Below are positions 1-10,465 of a DNA stretch of 64,000 nt, piece after piece. Both the position numbers and the translations under genes were made by a program. Source of the stretch: Serripes groenlandicus (lineage: Eukaryota; Mollusca; Bivalvia; Cardiida; Cardiidae); the NCBI GenBank assembly GCA_031761405.1, contig JASEVX010000010.1, positions 8,373,209 to 8,437,208 of the forward strand, written 5' to 3'. The notes under the pieces were generated by a model, which made no database searches, had not been told where the DNA came from, and saw only the letters and a list, made by a program, of their open reading frames with translations. The first letter of the stretch is position 1, and the number at the start of each line of letters is the position of its first letter.

Positions 1-104
1 AATTATACATAGAATGTATAATTGTCACAAACACATGTGTATGTACTTAAGGATATTAACCCATGTGTTTGAATGGCGTCTTACTGCACGGACACCAACT
101 ATAG

Positions 105-365
105 GAGCCGTTCCACGAGAAAACCAACATTGTGGACTCTGCGTAAAGTATCGCTCCGGATCAGCCTAAGCATGCCGCGCAGGCTAACCCGGACAGACAC
201 TTTTCGCCTCCAAATGATTTTCTGTTTCAGGAGTCATTTGTCTTTACCTCTATACCCCTGAAACGGTATGTATCGGCCCGGATTAGCCTACGTTGACTGC
301 GAAGGCTAACCTGGGTCTATACATTACGCAGAATCAATAATGTTGGTTTTCTCGAAGAACGGCTC
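105..365. repeat. Foldback MITE, family P2
   Basis: Palindromic element with inverted ends starting GAGCCGT.. and ending ..ACGGCTC, and an inner inverted core (GATCAGCCTA..GCGCAGG against GATTAGCCTACG..). The same family recurs at 7328-7556, 43116-43362 and 63473-63731 and in degraded form at 13135-13560, 14085-14400 and 60735-61075. Sequence 1-104 and 366-473 shows nothing recognisable. Confidence 0.7.
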
Positions 366-473
366 ATAGAGTATTCTTGGCAAGTGTGGACAACGATCTA
401 TTTACATATCCATACTCTTTGATCTTAGTTTATACTGCATATCAAAGGCTTCTCGGATTTTTCTTCGACTTTA

Positions 474-1660
474 CAGTACAGCTCACGCGGAAAACGCATC
501 GTCCGCGAGCCACCGCGGACAGTTGTTTTGGGTCTTTAAGATAGGCAGACGCCCACCCATCTCCGCGATTTAATTTTCTTTACCACCGCGGACGCAACAA
601 GATAGCCCGAGGGGTTAATAAAACGGATACTCGAGGGTTTGCGATGGATCCATCGCGTATTCGCGGTGACATACTTTTGACTCGATAAGTTTTTTCACGC
701 CATTTTGCTGGTTATTTTTTAATTTTTAATCTTTATTTCACTATAGTACGAATAAATGTTGTTGAAGATGTTTGAAATGTCGAAAAGAAAACATTGTTGG
801 AGAAGATAAATTGATCATAATTAGCAATTGCTCCTTTTCACCCAATGATATATTCTGTCATCAATTATTATGACATTTTAGAACTATTGCAAGTCTTCTG
901 TCAAATGTTTAAACACATTGAAGAAAACATTATTGGAAAAGGAGAATTTGCTTATAATGAGCAATTTTTTCTGTGCACGCAATTATATTTTCTATCAGAT
1001 ATTTGAAAAGTAAAGATGAAGGAAACATTGTGGGGAAAGTGGAAAAGTGGAAAAAAATATTGCAATTTCAGATAATTAAGTTGAAATGTTCACATAAACA
1101 AAAGATTAATTATAAATACGTTTATTGAATTGTGTCTATTATATGTTACAAACGTATTAAATGAAAGAAAGAACAAATAATTGAACCCGAAATGAAAATT
1201 TCGTTTTGTCCGATTACCTTATGAATCAGTGCAAACGATAAAGCAGAATATATATGCATAACAACTGCTTTATTAAAATTCGTCAATACAATTCCCCTTA
1301 ACTTGATGTATTCTGCAAACAATACAATACGTGATAATAATACTGTCAAGACGGAAAGATGTGTAGCTTTGTTTAAATCTCACTAATAATATGACGTCAA
1401 TAAACATTTACAGTATCGAAAAAACACAACCTTTTAATAAAAGTAATGCATTTGTACAGGTAAATAATCGCGATGATATCGCGGTGATTTCAGGATAGAT
1501 AAAATGCTCGAATCGACGGAATGTCAATCGCGGTGACCAATTTGACCGTCGACGGTGTCGCGGTAATCACAGAGTATTTAATCGCAGTGATCATCCCCGA
1601 ACAAAAATATTTGTCCATCGTGGGATCGCGGAAAACGTGTTTTCCGCGTGAGCTGTACTG
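474..1660. mobile_element. TIR DNA element, short copy (Tc1/mariner-like by target site)
   Basis: About 1.19 kb bounded by inverted ends CAGTACAGCTCACGCGG and CCGCGTGAGCTGTACTG. Subterminal CG-rich segments (ACCGCGGAC, ATCGCGGTGA) contrast with the AT-rich interior. TTA flanks both ends. No transposase frame is visible, so it is non-autonomous. The same termini bound the 7846-12858 element. Confidence 0.75.
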
Positions 1661-2224
1661 TTAGTGTATATCCAGATTATATTGTGCGGCAAAGGCCTAT
1701 GATTATCTGGATTATTACAGGTCGTATTATGCCCTCAGGCCAGTGGGTGTACAGCCACGTCTGAGACTTTATTGTACGCAGATGGAGTAAGACCCCAACT
1801 CGCTTGACGCGACTCAGGTGCACGTGCATACAATTTCATAAATCATCAACACATAGCCCTTATCTTGATTTACCCTTTCTCATCCAACAAATCTACGTCA
1901 TGCGACTTTGAAACTGTATCAACAAAGATAAGGAACATTGCTATAGAGTAACATTTATTAATTCAACAGAGTTGAAATATTGTGGCAAAAGTAGAAATTG
2001 CTCACAACGACCAATGTCTCATTTTGACACAAGTTTAACAATAGAAGTTTTTTGCAGAGACGTCAAAATGCGTTTTCAAGTGGCAAAGGTTTACATCTTA
2101 AAAATGATATCATTAACATGCCTATTTGAATATATATCCTCTGTTTACCCTTATCCTGATGTACGCGACTTAAACGTGTTCTGTAATGCACGGCTTTAAC
2201 CATTTCCCACTTGAGACGGATATG
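1661..2224. other. Intergenic, no gene seen
   Basis: AT-rich sequence between the short TIR element and the minisatellite. It contains a MITE-derived fragment near 2030-2090 (CGTCAAAATGCGTTTTCAAGTGGCA-like end) and no credible coding region. Confidence 0.5.
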
Positions 2225-3360
2225 AAGAAAGTGTTTGTGTTGTATGTTCCATTTCGTTTTGTATGATACATTTGTGTTGTATGTTCCATTTCGTTTTGTA
2301 TGATACATTTGTGTTGTATGTTCCATTTCGTTGTGTATGATACATTTGTGTTGTATGTTCCATTTCGTTTTGTATGATACATTTGTGTTGTATGTTCCAT
2401 TTCGTTGTGTATGATACATTTGTGTTGCATGTTCTTTTTGTGTTGTATGTTCTATTTGTGTTGTATGTTCTATAATTCCCATTATTTAGTCTTAAAGTAA
2501 TGAAGCTTGTGTTGTATGTTCCATTTGTGTTGTGTGTTCCAGTTGTGTTGTATGTTCTATTTGTGATGTATGTTCTATAAGAATTGTATGTTCTGTTCAC
2601 GATGTATGTTCTATTAGTATTGTATGTTCTGTTTTGTTGTATGTTCGATTTCTTGTTGTATGTTCCATTTGTGCTGTATGTTCCATTTGTGTTGTATTTG
2701 CAATGCATGTTGTAAGTTATATTCGTGTTATATGTTCTATTCGAGTTGTATGTTCCATTCGTGCTGTATGTTCCATTTCGTGTTGTATATTCCATTCATA
2801 TTGAATGTTCTATTTGTGTTGCATGTTCCATGTGTGTTGTATATTCCATTCGTGTTGTATATTACATTTGTATTGTATGTTCAATTCGTGTTGTATGTTC
2901 CATTTGTGTTGTATATTACATTTGTGTTGTATATTACATTTGTATTGTATGTTCAATAATTCGTGTTGTATGTTCCATTTGTGTTGTATATTACATTTGT
3001 ATTGTATGTTCAATTCGTGTTGTATGTTCCATTCGTGTTGTATATTACATTTGTGTTGTATGTTACATTTGTGTTGTATATTCCATTCGTGTTGTATATT
3101 ACATTTGTATGTTCAATTCGTGTTGTATGTTCTATTCGTGTTGTATGTTCTATCTGTGTTGTATGTTCTGTTTGTGTTGTATATTCCATTTCGTATTGTA
3201 TATTCCGTTCGTGTTGTATGTTCTGTTTGTTTTGTATGTTCCATTTCGTGTTGTATATTCCATTCGAGTTGTATGTTCTGTAAGTGTTGTATGTCCCATT
3301 TCGTGTTGTATGATACATTCTAATCGTATGTTCCGTTCTTTTTGTATGTACTATTCCCAT
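2225..3360. repeat. Minisatellite of TGTTGTATGTTCCAT-type units
   Basis: The first part (2225-2430) is a 37-bp unit repeated about five times. The rest is an 18-19 bp unit built on GTTGTATGTTCCATT with variants TATTACATT and TGTTCAATT. Open frames here in several directions are low-complexity artefacts. It lies 3' of the orphan FMO exon C. A short remnant of the same repeat lies 3' of copy B exon 5 (47400-47600). Confidence 0.9.
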
Positions 3361-3516
3361 TATTTAGTCTTAGAGTAATGGAGCTTTCTGTCTCACTAAA
3401 TCACATGATTTAAATATCTTTAAAATGTTAGATACATGGCGAACAGGAGTAAGCACATAATTATATGTCTTACTCATATTTTACATTTATCGACATGCGT
3501 AGCTGAGATATGACGT

Positions 3517-3770
3517 TCAAGAAAACACGAAGTAAATAAGCACTGCTAATATGCCGACGATAATGATATAAATTAGTTCATCTTTTTTCTTTTCTTCCGG
3601 AACATTACACTCTCTTGTATTCAGCGGATAGTTATACCTATCCCAGATGGTAAGTATGGCGTCGCGCGCACCCTTCCAAGCCCCTGGTCCTGTGAGTCTA
3701 TACTGATAGGGCGTACAGGGTCCAAAATAACACTGTGCTGCAAGTTTCGGGTCTGTCAACATTAGCTTTT
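3517..3770 (-). pseudogene. FMO: FMO copy C: orphan terminal exon
   Basis: Minus-strand homologue of FMO exon 5. It has a CAG acceptor at its 5' side, an open frame [22 protein letters not shown]..., a tail diverged to [24 protein letters not shown], and a stop. It is 254 bp, one codon longer than in A and B. Upstream intron homology continues only to about 3931, where it breaks at a foldback element. No FMO exons 1-4 are recognisable on the minus strand between 3931 and 14500. It is therefore a gene relic or a rearranged fragment, although the frame remains open. The 3' flank, including a minisatellite, resembles the flank of copy B. Confidence 0.8.
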
Positions 3771-3934
3771 CTGAAAATATATCAAATATTCTAACCGAGT
3801 GAGCTTAAACCTCGAACAATGGGATGTTTCGAATATATTGTTTAACTTAACTTATAACATAGTTTCTTACCGAAATTCATGTATAAAACATTGACAAATA
3901 TTTAACAAACTTAAATAATTATTGTTTAGAGCTT

Positions 3935-4285
3935 AAGGGTATCGGTACTAGTTCGGCAGCGCAACGGTATCACATCGCTAAGAACGGTAGTACATCGTCA
4001 GAACATCGGCGTGAAAATAAGCAACGGCAGGAGACGGTATAAATTGTTGAACATGCTCACAAGGTTCTGCCGTTGCGCTGCCGGAGCAAGCAATGGAACT
4101 AAAACGGGAGTACTCCGGTATGGCTTCGTTAATGTCGGTAGAGCACCGGTACCGCCCCGTAATATATCGGCGGCTCTCCGGTGGCATCAATGTGTACTGT
4201 AATTGTACATATGTGATACCGTAGTCCTGCCGATGTACTAACGATGTACTACCGTTCTTAGCGATGTGATACAGCACTACATCAG
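3935..4285. repeat. Foldback element at the copy C breakpoint
   Basis: Perfect 31-bp inverted arms pair 3967-3997 with 4242-4272, and a second inner pair (CGGCAGCGCAACGG near 3954 with CCGTTGCGCTGCCG near 4070) is offset. FMO intron homology of copy C ends within a few bases of its left side, so this element or its insertion marks the truncation. Confidence 0.7.
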
Positions 4286-4454
4286 GGTTGCATATCGTAG
4301 CTCAACCACTTAGAAAACCTTGCGAATGTTGGCTGATCTTGGTCGTAGATCGTAGCTCTACCATTAAAATAAAATGTAAATTGCCCGACCGGGGTCGTAG
4401 AACGTAGCTCAGCCATTGAACAAACATTGCAAATTGGCTGACCTGGGTCGTAGA
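4286..4454. repeat. Tandem array, 53-57 bp units (left part)
   Basis: Three diverged units with the theme GGTCGTAGATCGTAGCTCA and an ATTGCGAATTGGCTGA spacer. The segment 4302-4454 is repeated exactly at 5272-5424, so the array is interrupted by the 819-bp insert. Confidence 0.75.
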
Positions 4455-5272
4455 ACTCGTCGACTTAAGTATAGTACTCGCTATGAAGGTGTTAGTGTTA
4501 AAGTAAGGTGTTAATTGACCAATTGGATTGAAAAGATATCAACAAATTCAATTAGTTTTAAAATATTATGGTTTTTATTCATATATTTAATGTGTTTGTA
4601 AATTAATCATTTAAATCATTTTCTTTTTATTGCTTCGATATATTATATAATTAGTTTATAAAATGTTTAAAGATATGTTTCCTAAATATAATTATAGTAT
4701 TAACACTTGTTTGTCAACATTATTTACATTATTTACACGTATAAACACTTTAGTCTAATTATTCACAAATCCTCGTTGTGTATTCGGTCGTTACTGCCAA
4801 TGGTTGCAAGTCCTGAAATCCTGCGACACGTCCTCAACAACTGGCTTGTAGTCAGCTCATCATCTTCTTATCTAAACAAATAGTAAAGAATTAGATAAAT
4901 ATTTGTTATTCCTTGATTTATACTTAATTAAAATGAGTTTTTACTCCCTTGATTTATACTTAATTAAAATGAGTTTTTACTCCCTTTGCAACAATGTTTT
5001 ACAAACGACGGCTCAATTTCTTACATTATTTTAACTTGTCAGATGTTTTCACGCTTCATCACATTCACTCTTTCATATATTATGTGTGTGTTTTATTCTG
5101 GTGTTAAGAGGAATTACTGTTTTAATGTGGGAAAAGAAGAAGTCATTTATCATAAACGATGGCTCCATTTCATACATTATTTTAACTTGTCAGATGTTTT
5201 CACGCTTCATCACATCCACTCTCTCATACATTATTTGTGTGTTTTATTCCAGTCTTAAGAGGAATTACTTGT
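4454..5272. repeat. 819-bp segment identical to 8879-9697
   Basis: By eye there is no mismatch to an internal part of the 8814-10966 element, at a constant offset of 4425. It lacks that element's terminal inverted repeats. It is flanked by two copies of a 153-bp segment of the surrounding tandem array. It contains a direct duplication of a 37-bp AT-rich stretch near 4910-4985 and part of a roughly 150-bp tandem repeat. Confidence 0.8.
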
Positions 5273-5830
5273 CAACCACTTAGAAAACCTTGCGAATGTT
5301 GGCTGATCTTGGTCGTAGATCGTAGCTCTACCATTAAAATAAAATGTAAATTGCCCGACCGGGGTCGTAGAACGTAGCTCAGCCATTGAACAAACATTGC
5401 AAATTGGCTGACCTGGGTCGTAGATCATAGCTCAGACATTGAAAACACATTGCGAATTGGTTTATCTGGGTCGTAGATCGTAGCTCAGCCACTTCAAAAA
5501 CATTGCGAATTGGTTGATCTGGGTCGTAGATCATAGCTAAGCCCCTTAAAAAACAATGCGAATTGGCTGATCCGGGTCGTACATTGTAGCTCAACCACTT
5601 CAAAAACATTAAGAATTGGCTGACCTGGGTCGTAGATCGTAGCTCAACCACTGAAAAAACATTGGAAATTGGTTGATCTGGGTCGTAGATCGTAGCTCAA
5701 CCACTGAAAAAAAAAAAACATTGCGAATTGGCTGACCTTGGTCGTAAATCGTAGCTCAACCACTGCAAAAACCTTTCGAATTGGCTGACCTGTCTCGTAG
5801 ATTGAAGCTCAACTACTAAAAAAACATTGC
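5272..5830. repeat. Tandem array, 53-57 bp units (right part)
   Basis: About ten units, each containing CTGGGTCGTAGATCGTAGCTCA and an A-rich run of variable length, followed by CATTGCGAATTGGCTGA. The A-run varies from about 4 to 12 bases and accounts for most length differences. It continues the array at 4286-4454. Confidence 0.85.
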
Positions 5831-7327
5831 GAATTGGCCATAACTTTTTCATATATGAAAAGGGCGCAACGAGATCTTTCCAATGGTATATCAAACTTGA
5901 GGATCGGGGCAATTCATTTTGGGGGTTTAAAAATCTCTCATATTACATAACTCGAAAACGGTAAACAATTATACCGACAAACTTTGGTTTAAATGAAAGC
6001 TTTTGGTGACCTCTATCATTTGGTAGCATAAAGAGAAAAAGATAAAGCGTAAATAGTGATACAAATTAGCAAAAACTGATTTGACGCTTTTAATTGGCTC
6101 CTTTTCCCTCTATATTTGAAATATGATCAATTTGGTAAAGTCGTGTATAACTTCACTGACACTTTTCAAGTGCAAATTCAAACATAATAATAACTTTCAT
6201 CATGTAGGGGTAAACTTTTGAACAGCAATGTAAAGGATTATTTTCTCAGGCAAGTGTTAACGCGTTCGTTGCAGGTGTTCACACGCAGACACTGTGGCGC
6301 CTTCAAAGGGGATTAATTTTGCCATTTCAATGGGGGCATTGTTCCCACACCTGAAATAGAAAGGTTCAAAATCATCCAAAACAGAAAATTGACTCCTCAC
6401 AAACAAGATGACGGGTTCCCATTAATTATATAGGAATATATAGGAGAAAAATTGACTCCTCAAAACAAAATGGCGGATTCCTATAGAACATATAGTAAAC
6501 ACTTTCGTCTAGGGTCACGCCCTCTACTACTGACATTATCGACATTGTATCATTCTGATTCAAATAAAAAATGTTGTGTCGTAGCAAATGACAAAACAAT
6601 CCTTATGGGGGAAATCATCAATTCAGTCTATCCCACAGCATTTTAAGTTCGATTGTTGATGATGTGTCAAAAGTCATACAGAAAAGGGAAATGTACTTGT
6701 TGATTTAGCATAGAGGCGGTGCATCCTGAAACAATTCATAAATACCCTGTTGACACACCAGACTGTTTTAAAGCAGAGCGGTTGAGTCGGAATAGTCGCA
6801 GTGGTCGTGAATTCGAAACTCTTTCCTGTGATGGACAAAGTCATTGGGACTAACGTCTTGTATGAGAAAGCCGGAGAACACTTGGCTAGGTGGACTTGAT
6901 CGCCGTGATATAATTGGAATAACGGCATTTTGACTCCAATCATTTAATCAATCCATCAATTCCAAGGCAAACGACACCAAAATCTCTCATCAGGTAAACT
7001 ATTGAATAAAAGGATATATTTTCCACATCACTTTGAATGGATTCATTTATACTCCATAGTCAACTAAGAATACTCCAAGAATGTTGGAAGAGATTGATCT
7101 AGAACAATGTACCAAACAAATTAGACCTAAGCAGACCGCTCGTAACCAGTGGTCTGGTCTGGTCTACACTGTCACTCAGAAAATAATCCTACTCGGTCCC
7201 GGCAGTGACATGATAATCGAAATGCATTAGAAATATCACTAACTCAATGTCCCAGCTAGTTCGAAGTATTAATTTGGTACTTAGTGGTAATAAGTGAGGA
7301 TTTCTTTTTTGAGTTTGTTCTATTGTA
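5831..7327. other. Intergenic, no gene seen
   Basis: AT-rich sequence without conserved coding motifs. Two direct copies of AAATTGACTCCTCA occur near 6385 and 6448. Small open frames have no recognisable domain. Homology to the right arm of the inverted duplication begins only at about 7328. Confidence 0.5.
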
Positions 7328-7556
7328 GAAAACCAACATTACAGTCTCTGCGTAATGTCTCGACCCAGAACAGACTGCGCAGTCCGCGCATACTGATCCG
7401 GGCCGACACATTCCGTCTCAGAGGGATAGAAGTATAGGGGAATGAACAGTAAATCCGCAGCAGGCGAAAAGTGTAAGTGTATGCGCGTTAGTCTGCGCGG
7501 CATGCTTAGGCTAATGCGGGTCGATACTTTACGCAGAGTCCACAACGTATGTGGGA
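7328..7556. repeat. Foldback MITE P2, truncated at the duplication edge
   Basis: Reverse-complement match of 63473-63731: same core, and the outer GAGCCGT terminal repeat is missing on the left. The right flank (7557-7845) aligns with the reverse complement of 62866-63472 apart from the SINE there. Confidence 0.7.
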
Positions 7557-9530
7557 AACGGATTAATGTATTTTAAGTTTAATTGTTAACCCTACAAGCC
7601 TTCTCCTAGATTTTAAACTTCTAGTGACGTTAGTTGTTTATTTCCAAGAGTATATAAATAGAAATATTTTATGTAACGTGTGCAAGATAATGGTTTGATC
7701 ATTGTCTGTGTGTAAGTGGGTATATGTAGAAGGTACGTATGCTTTAGCTGTTTGTTTATAGGATGTTTTACGCCTTTTTTAACATTTTGTCAGTTACGGC
7801 ACGGCGTTTTCTGTTTCAGTTACTAATATGAACAGAAAGATGTTACAGTACAGCTCACGCGGAAAACGCATCGTCCGCGAGCCACCGCGGACAATTATTT
7901 TGGTCCGCGAAGGTGGGTGGAAGTCCACCCATCACCGCGATTTGATTTTATGTACCATCAGTACTAACTATAAAGTAGCATATATGCGTAACAACTCAAT
8001 TTATTAAAATTCAATACAATTCCCCTAAACTTGATGTATTCTGTAAACGATACAACTGCGTGATAATAAAACTGTTAATTCTGCCTGAAAGATGTGTAGC
8101 TTACTTTAAATCTCACTAATAAATGACGTAATTCCATTGTCAATTACCAATGCATTGTTCATTCTTTGTCGCCTATAAATTATATCTTTAAAACCTGTTT
8201 CAAAGTCTGCTGAATAACAAAAACATAACATAACAAACTTTGCAAACAAAGAAGTGTGAAGCGCAACCAAAAACTAATTATCTGAATTGAAAGAGATTAC
8301 GAAGTCTCATTAATTGGCATGTTTTACTCATAAAAAATACTTGTGAATTAAGGTGACGCAAACAAATTAAAATGTGTTTCTCTCATCTATACATGTTTTC
8401 ATACAAATTAAGCAATTATTTTCGGGGGCGGACACTTGAATCCATTACGCTATATAATCAGATTTGATGACGATTTGCTCTTGTCTTCAACTTGCGTATG
8501 TCAATTGAAATTCAGTGTTCACATTTAAAAGTGATATTTCGTGCGTTATTTTTGTGAATTGTAAGTGTTTTTTCGTGTCAAAGATCAATGTCTTTAAGAC
8601 AGTTATCTAAGCAGCACTCATTCTTTCTGATACGTTACGATATTGATGGAAATTTTCAAGTGAGAAGCAGGGGATTCATTAAGGATACAGATATGGTAAT
8701 TTAACGTTTCTCACACAACTTATCCCTTTCCCTCATACAAAAATATCTGCAGCAGACGACTTTAAAAATGTCTACTCAAAACTCTGGAAAATAGTTATTG
8801 TTGTAGTTATAAGGAGTTCGGGAGAACTCGTCGAACTGCAAACTCGTCGTACTAGTAATATAGGGTAACCATTAGGATAACTCGTCGACTTAAGTATAGT
8901 ACTCGCTATGAAGGTGTTAGTGTTAAAGTAAGGTGTTAATTGACCAATTGGATTGAAAAGATATCAACAAATTCAATTAGTTTTAAAATATTATGGTTTT
9001 TATTCATATATTTAATGTGTTTGTAAATTAATCATTTAAATCATTTTCTTTTTATTGCTTCGATATATTATATAATTAGTTTATAAAATGTTTAAAGATA
9101 TGTTTCCTAAATATAATTATAGTATTAACACTTGTTTGTCAACATTATTTACATTATTTACACGTATAAACACTTTAGTCTAATTATTCACAAATCCTCG
9201 TTGTGTATTCGGTCGTTACTGCCAATGGTTGCAAGTCCTGAAATCCTGCGACACGTCCTCAACAACTGGCTTGTAGTCAGCTCATCATCTTCTTATCTAA
9301 ACAAATAGTAAAGAATTAGATAAATATTTGTTATTCCTTGATTTATACTTAATTAAAATGAGTTTTTACTCCCTTGATTTATACTTAATTAAAATGAGTT
9401 TTTACTCCCTTTGCAACAATGTTTTACAAACGACGGCTCAATTTCTTACATTATTTTAACTTGTCAGATGTTTTCACGCTTCATCACATTCACTCTTTCA
9501 TATATTATGTGTGTGTTTTATTCTGGTGTT

Positions 9531-10100
9531 AAGAGGAATTACTGTTTTAATGTGGGAAAAGAAGAAGTCATTTATCATAAACGATGGCTCCATTTCATAC
9601 ATTATTTTAACTTGTCAGATGTTTTCACGCTTCATCACATCCACTCTCTCATACATTATTTGTGTGTTTTATTCCAGTCTTAAGAGGAATTACTTGTTTA
9701 ATGTGGAAAAGAAGAAGTCGTTTATTATAAACGACCGCTCAATTTCTTACATTATTTTAACTTGTCAGATGTTTTCACGCTTCATCACATTCACTCTTTC
9801 ATATAGTATGTGTGTGTTTCATTCTGGTGTTAAGAGGAATTACTTAAATAATGTAGGAAAAGAAGAAGTCGTTTATCATAAACGACGGCTCCATTTTTTA
9901 CATTATTTTAACTTGTCAGATGTCTTCGCGCTTCATCGTTTCATTCTGGTTTTAAGAGGAATTACTGGTTTAATGTGGGAAAAGAAGAAGTCGTTTATTA
10001 TAAACGACGGCTCCATTTCATACATTATTTTAACTTGTCAGATGTTTTTAAATTCATCGTTTTATTCTTATCTTAAGAGGAATTACTGAAATAATGTAGG
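9531..10100. repeat. Tandem repeat of about 120-150 bp inside the nested element
   Basis: Four to five units beginning AAGAGGAATTACT, containing GAAAAGAAGAAGTCGTTTAT and TTTTAACTTGTCAGATGT. Unit length varies because of internal deletions. Open frames over it are repeat artefacts. Confidence 0.75.
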
Positions 10101-10224
10101 AAAAGAAGAAGTTGTTCGTTATTAAGGATCATTTCTTACATTATTTCAACTCTTCTTTTTAAATCACATTCACTTATCCTTTTGCTGATTTGATATTATA
10201 TGAACATTAAATACAGGGGAGATA

Positions 10225-10345
10225 AAAGGGGATGGGAGGGGGGAGAGCGATAGAGAGAGTGAGAGAGAGATACAGACAGACAGAGACAGAAGTGAGAGAG
10301 AGAAAGAGAGAGAGAGGGATAGGAGAAAGAGAGATATAGATATAG
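10225..10345. repeat. GA-rich low-complexity tract
   Basis: Runs of GAGAGAGA interrupted by TACAGACAGACAG and GATATAGATATAG. It accounts for the Ser/Leu-rich minus-strand frame here. Confidence 0.8.
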
Positions 10346-10372
10346 AGGGAGAAATAATAAATTCTTACCGTT

Positions 10373-10465
10373 TTTGCAGACACGATGCTGCCAGCAACTG
10401 CAACTGTCGCAGCATAATGCATGCATTTGTTCACTAACCCTGCTGGAACAACAAATACACATATA
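10373..10465 (-). pseudogene. PHD-like zinc-finger exon fragment in the nested element
   Basis: The minus strand reads MCICCSSRVSEQMHALCC, then DSCSCWQHRVCKNG, then GTAAGAAT, a good splice donor. The spacing CxxC ... CxxCxxWxHxxC resembles the first half of a PHD-type zinc finger. Similar Cys/His modules with QHAL..CD..C..WQHR are known from mollusc transposon-related proteins. A possible acceptor (TTGTTCCAG) lies at the Ser-Ser-Arg. No continuation exon was found, so this is a relic exon at best. Confidence 0.4.

Noticed and set aside
2063..3378. Cys- and Tyr-rich open frames over the TGTTGTATG minisatellite
   Set aside because: Low-complexity translation in many overlapping frames with no start context or domain.
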